Shown: piece after piece, positions 62,831 to 64,000 of the stretch
How positions within the stretch are numbered: the first letter of the stretch is position 1
Layout: the number at the start of each line of letters is the position of its first letter
Assembly (NCBI GenBank): GCA_963841415.1
Contig: CAWJCN010000001.1
Span: forward strand, 1,766,550-1,830,549
Source: DASUAS01 sp963841415
GTDB lineage: Bacteria; Actinomycetota; Acidimicrobiia; IMCC26256; DASPTH01
Direction of reading: 5' to 3'
Length of the DNA stretch: 64,000 nt
Program-made: the position numbers and the translations under genes
Notes under the pieces: model-generated
Database searches by the model: none
What the model was told of the DNA's origin: nothing
What the model saw: the letters and a program-made list of their open reading frames with translations, nothing else

Positions 62831-63153
62831 GCGCATCAGGCCGTCACAGCACGGCGGGCGGCCCGTCCTCGAGCGCCGGATCCCGACCGAAACGTCGTAC
62901 GCCTGCCTCGCTTCGACGAGCGATGCGCGCGCCCCGCGACCGCCGCCTGGTGCCGACGCTCCTCGCGCACGCCGGCGACATGGCGAAGCTGTGGGAACAG
63001 TTGGCGTGGGGCATGACTCTCGTGATGAGCCCGACGCCGTGGCCCGCCGCCGCGACATTCACGGCGCAAGGTGCCACGTACTACTTCGAGGCTCAGGCCG
63101 AGCTCCCCGCCGAGGCGCTCGATGCCATGACCGAACGGATCGCAGCCGCGTGA
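62827..63153 (+). CDS. Hypothetical protein
   Basis: A 108-residue frame from GTG 62827 overlapping the SDR stop (GTGA). The first ~40 residues are basic and Ser/Arg-rich; the rest contains a hydrophobic stretch (MTLVMSPTPWPAAATF) and ends ALDAMTERIAAA. I recognise no family, and the real start could be later (ATG 62922 region). It fits the operon position between SDR and thioesterase, but coding potential is not proven. Confidence 0.4.
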   Translation: MSASGRHSTAGGPSSSAGSRPKRRTPASLRRAMRAPRDRRLVPTLLAHAGDMAKLWEQLAWGMTLVMSPTPWPAAATFTAQGATYYFEAQAELPAEALDAMTERIAAA

Positions 63154-63155
63154 CC

Positions 63156-63992
63156 ATGCGCGACTACCTCGGGCTGCGCTCGACCGACGACCCGAACCGC
63201 TGGCAGCTCGAGCTCACGCCCCGCGTGCTCACACCCACCGGCGCGATGCACGGCGGGGCGGCGCTCGCCGCGACCGTCGAGGCACTCGAGCTTGCGACCG
63301 CGCGACCGCTCGTATGGGCCACCGCGCACTACCTGACCCACGCGGGACCCCGCGGTCTGCTCGACGTCGACGTGTCGATCGAGGTGGCCGGGTACCAAAC
63401 CACGCAGGCGCGCGCCGCGCTGCACCTCGGCGACGTCGAGGTGCTCCTCACCGTCGCGTCGCTCGGCATGCGGGGTGAGACGAGCCCGGGCCGATGGGTG
63501 CAGCCCTCCCTCGCGCCGGGGCCCGGCGACGCACGCCGGTTGCCGCCGGCGCCAGGCACCGAGTCGGTGCTCGACCACTACGACATCCGCATGGCCACGG
63601 GACGAATGGGCGACGAGCTCGACGGCACTCGCGGCCCCGGTCGTTCCGTGCTGTGGTGCCGACTGCCCGACGGTCGCCGTCCCGTGAGCGCGGGTGACGT
63701 CGCGTTCATCGGAGACCTGGTGATGTTCGGCCTCTCCGACGCACTCGGCACGCCGACCACCGCCAACAGTCTCGACAACACGATCCGCATCGTCGAGCGC
63801 GCGCCCACCGAATGGGTGCGGCTCGACGTCCGGATCGACGCGACCGCGCACGGGTACGCCCACGCCGGTGCGCACCTCTGGACCGACGACGGCGTGCTCC
63901 TGGGCATGGCGACCCAGACGCTGGTCGTGCGCGCGGCCGGGCCGCACGGACAATCGACCCGCACCACGCGCCGCATCGTCGGCGACACCTGA
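63156..63992 (+). CDS. Acyl-CoA thioesterase (TesB-like double hotdog)
   Basis: A 278-residue acyl-CoA thioesterase of the TesB/PaaI-like double-hotdog type: PTGAMHGGAALAATVEALEL near residue 25 in the first hotdog, and AFIGDLVMFGLSDALGTPT near 186 in the second, with the D-T/Q-type catalytic region. ATG 63156 is preferred; a GTG two codons earlier (63150) overlaps the stop of the hypothetical gene. It ends the unit that begins at 61195. Confidence 0.8.
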   Translation: MRDYLGLRSTDDPNRWQLELTPRVLTPTGAMHGGAALAATVEALELATARPLVWATAHYLTHAGPRGLLDVDVSIEVAGYQTTQARAALHLGDVEVLLTVASLGMRGETSPGRWVQPSLAPGPGDARRLPPAPGTESVLDHYDIRMATGRMGDELDGTRGPGRSVLWCRLPDGRRPVSAGDVAFIGDLVMFGLSDALGTPTTANSLDNTIRIVERAPTEWVRLDVRIDATAHGYAHAGAHLWTDDGVLLGMATQTLVVRAAGPHGQSTRTTRRIVGDT

Positions 63993-64000
63993 TCGACTGA

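Overview
The window reads as chromosomal DNA of a very GC-rich actinobacterium, most like Acidimicrobiia or a related lineage. This is inferred from the base composition, frequent GTG starts, ATGA/GTGA start-stop overlaps, an F420-type LLM oxidoreductase, and the many acyl-CoA dehydrogenase, SDR, thiolase-DUF35 and TetR genes. It has no rRNA, no intact tRNA, no transposase, no integrase and no CRISPR array. Assignment is by reading motifs only; no database search was possible.

Layout. 1-7.3 kb is housekeeping: the start of murJ, bioB, a membrane protein, an RNase H-zinc-ribbon-penicillin-binding-protein operon and an OatA-like acyltransferase. 7.3-12.8 kb holds SDRs, alpha/beta hydrolases, a class V aminotransferase, a VOC protein and two small proteins. 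12.9-19.6 kb is a small galactoside locus (GH2 beta-galactosidase, GalT, Gfo/Idh oxidoreductase), divergent from an orphan periplasmic binding protein and next to a DeoR regulator. 20-30.3 kb holds a DUF1326/DUF2182 pair, cytochrome bd (cydAB), NDH-2, a frameshifted GH15 glucoamylase/trehalase-type gene, a GMC oxidoreductase and a G6PDH. 30.35-31.8 kb is a small accessory patch: a tRNA-Val-like 3' fragment followed by an XRE regulator and a DUF6036-like nucleotidyltransferase-fold protein (toxin-antitoxin-like, the second gene frameshifted).

31.9-64 kb is a large acyl-CoA catabolic cluster. It has an Ltp2-like thiolase-fold protein plus DUF35 partner, a second thiolase next to a fused HMG-CoA-synthase-like/DUF35 protein, an AMP-forming acyl-CoA ligase, a double-domain CaiB/BaiF CoA-transferase, five acyl-CoA dehydrogenase genes (four forming two large/small pairs), two enoyl-CoA hydratases, a P450 with its ferredoxin, two amidohydrolases, SDRs, thioesterases and an F420-type oxidoreductase. 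It also has a branched-chain-type ABC importer whose two permeases and first ATPase are fused in one 910-residue protein. The gene set resembles steroid or terpenoid side-chain degradation, but the substrate cannot be read from the sequence.

The most interesting signal is regulatory. Two different palindromic operator families recur in front of the cluster's operons: TTGCAAG-N5-CTTGCAA-like (4 sites) and ACTTGAC-N6-GTCAAGT (5 sites). In several cases one arm of the palindrome is also the -35 box, with a TANNNT -10 box 17-19 bp downstream, and some starts look leaderless. Both operator types lie in front of the importer operon. Two TetR genes sit inside the cluster and are the obvious candidate regulators. 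Other points are a REP-like hairpin repeat at three intergenic places, and five apparent frameshifts, mostly in CG-rich runs, which look more like consensus errors than like decay.
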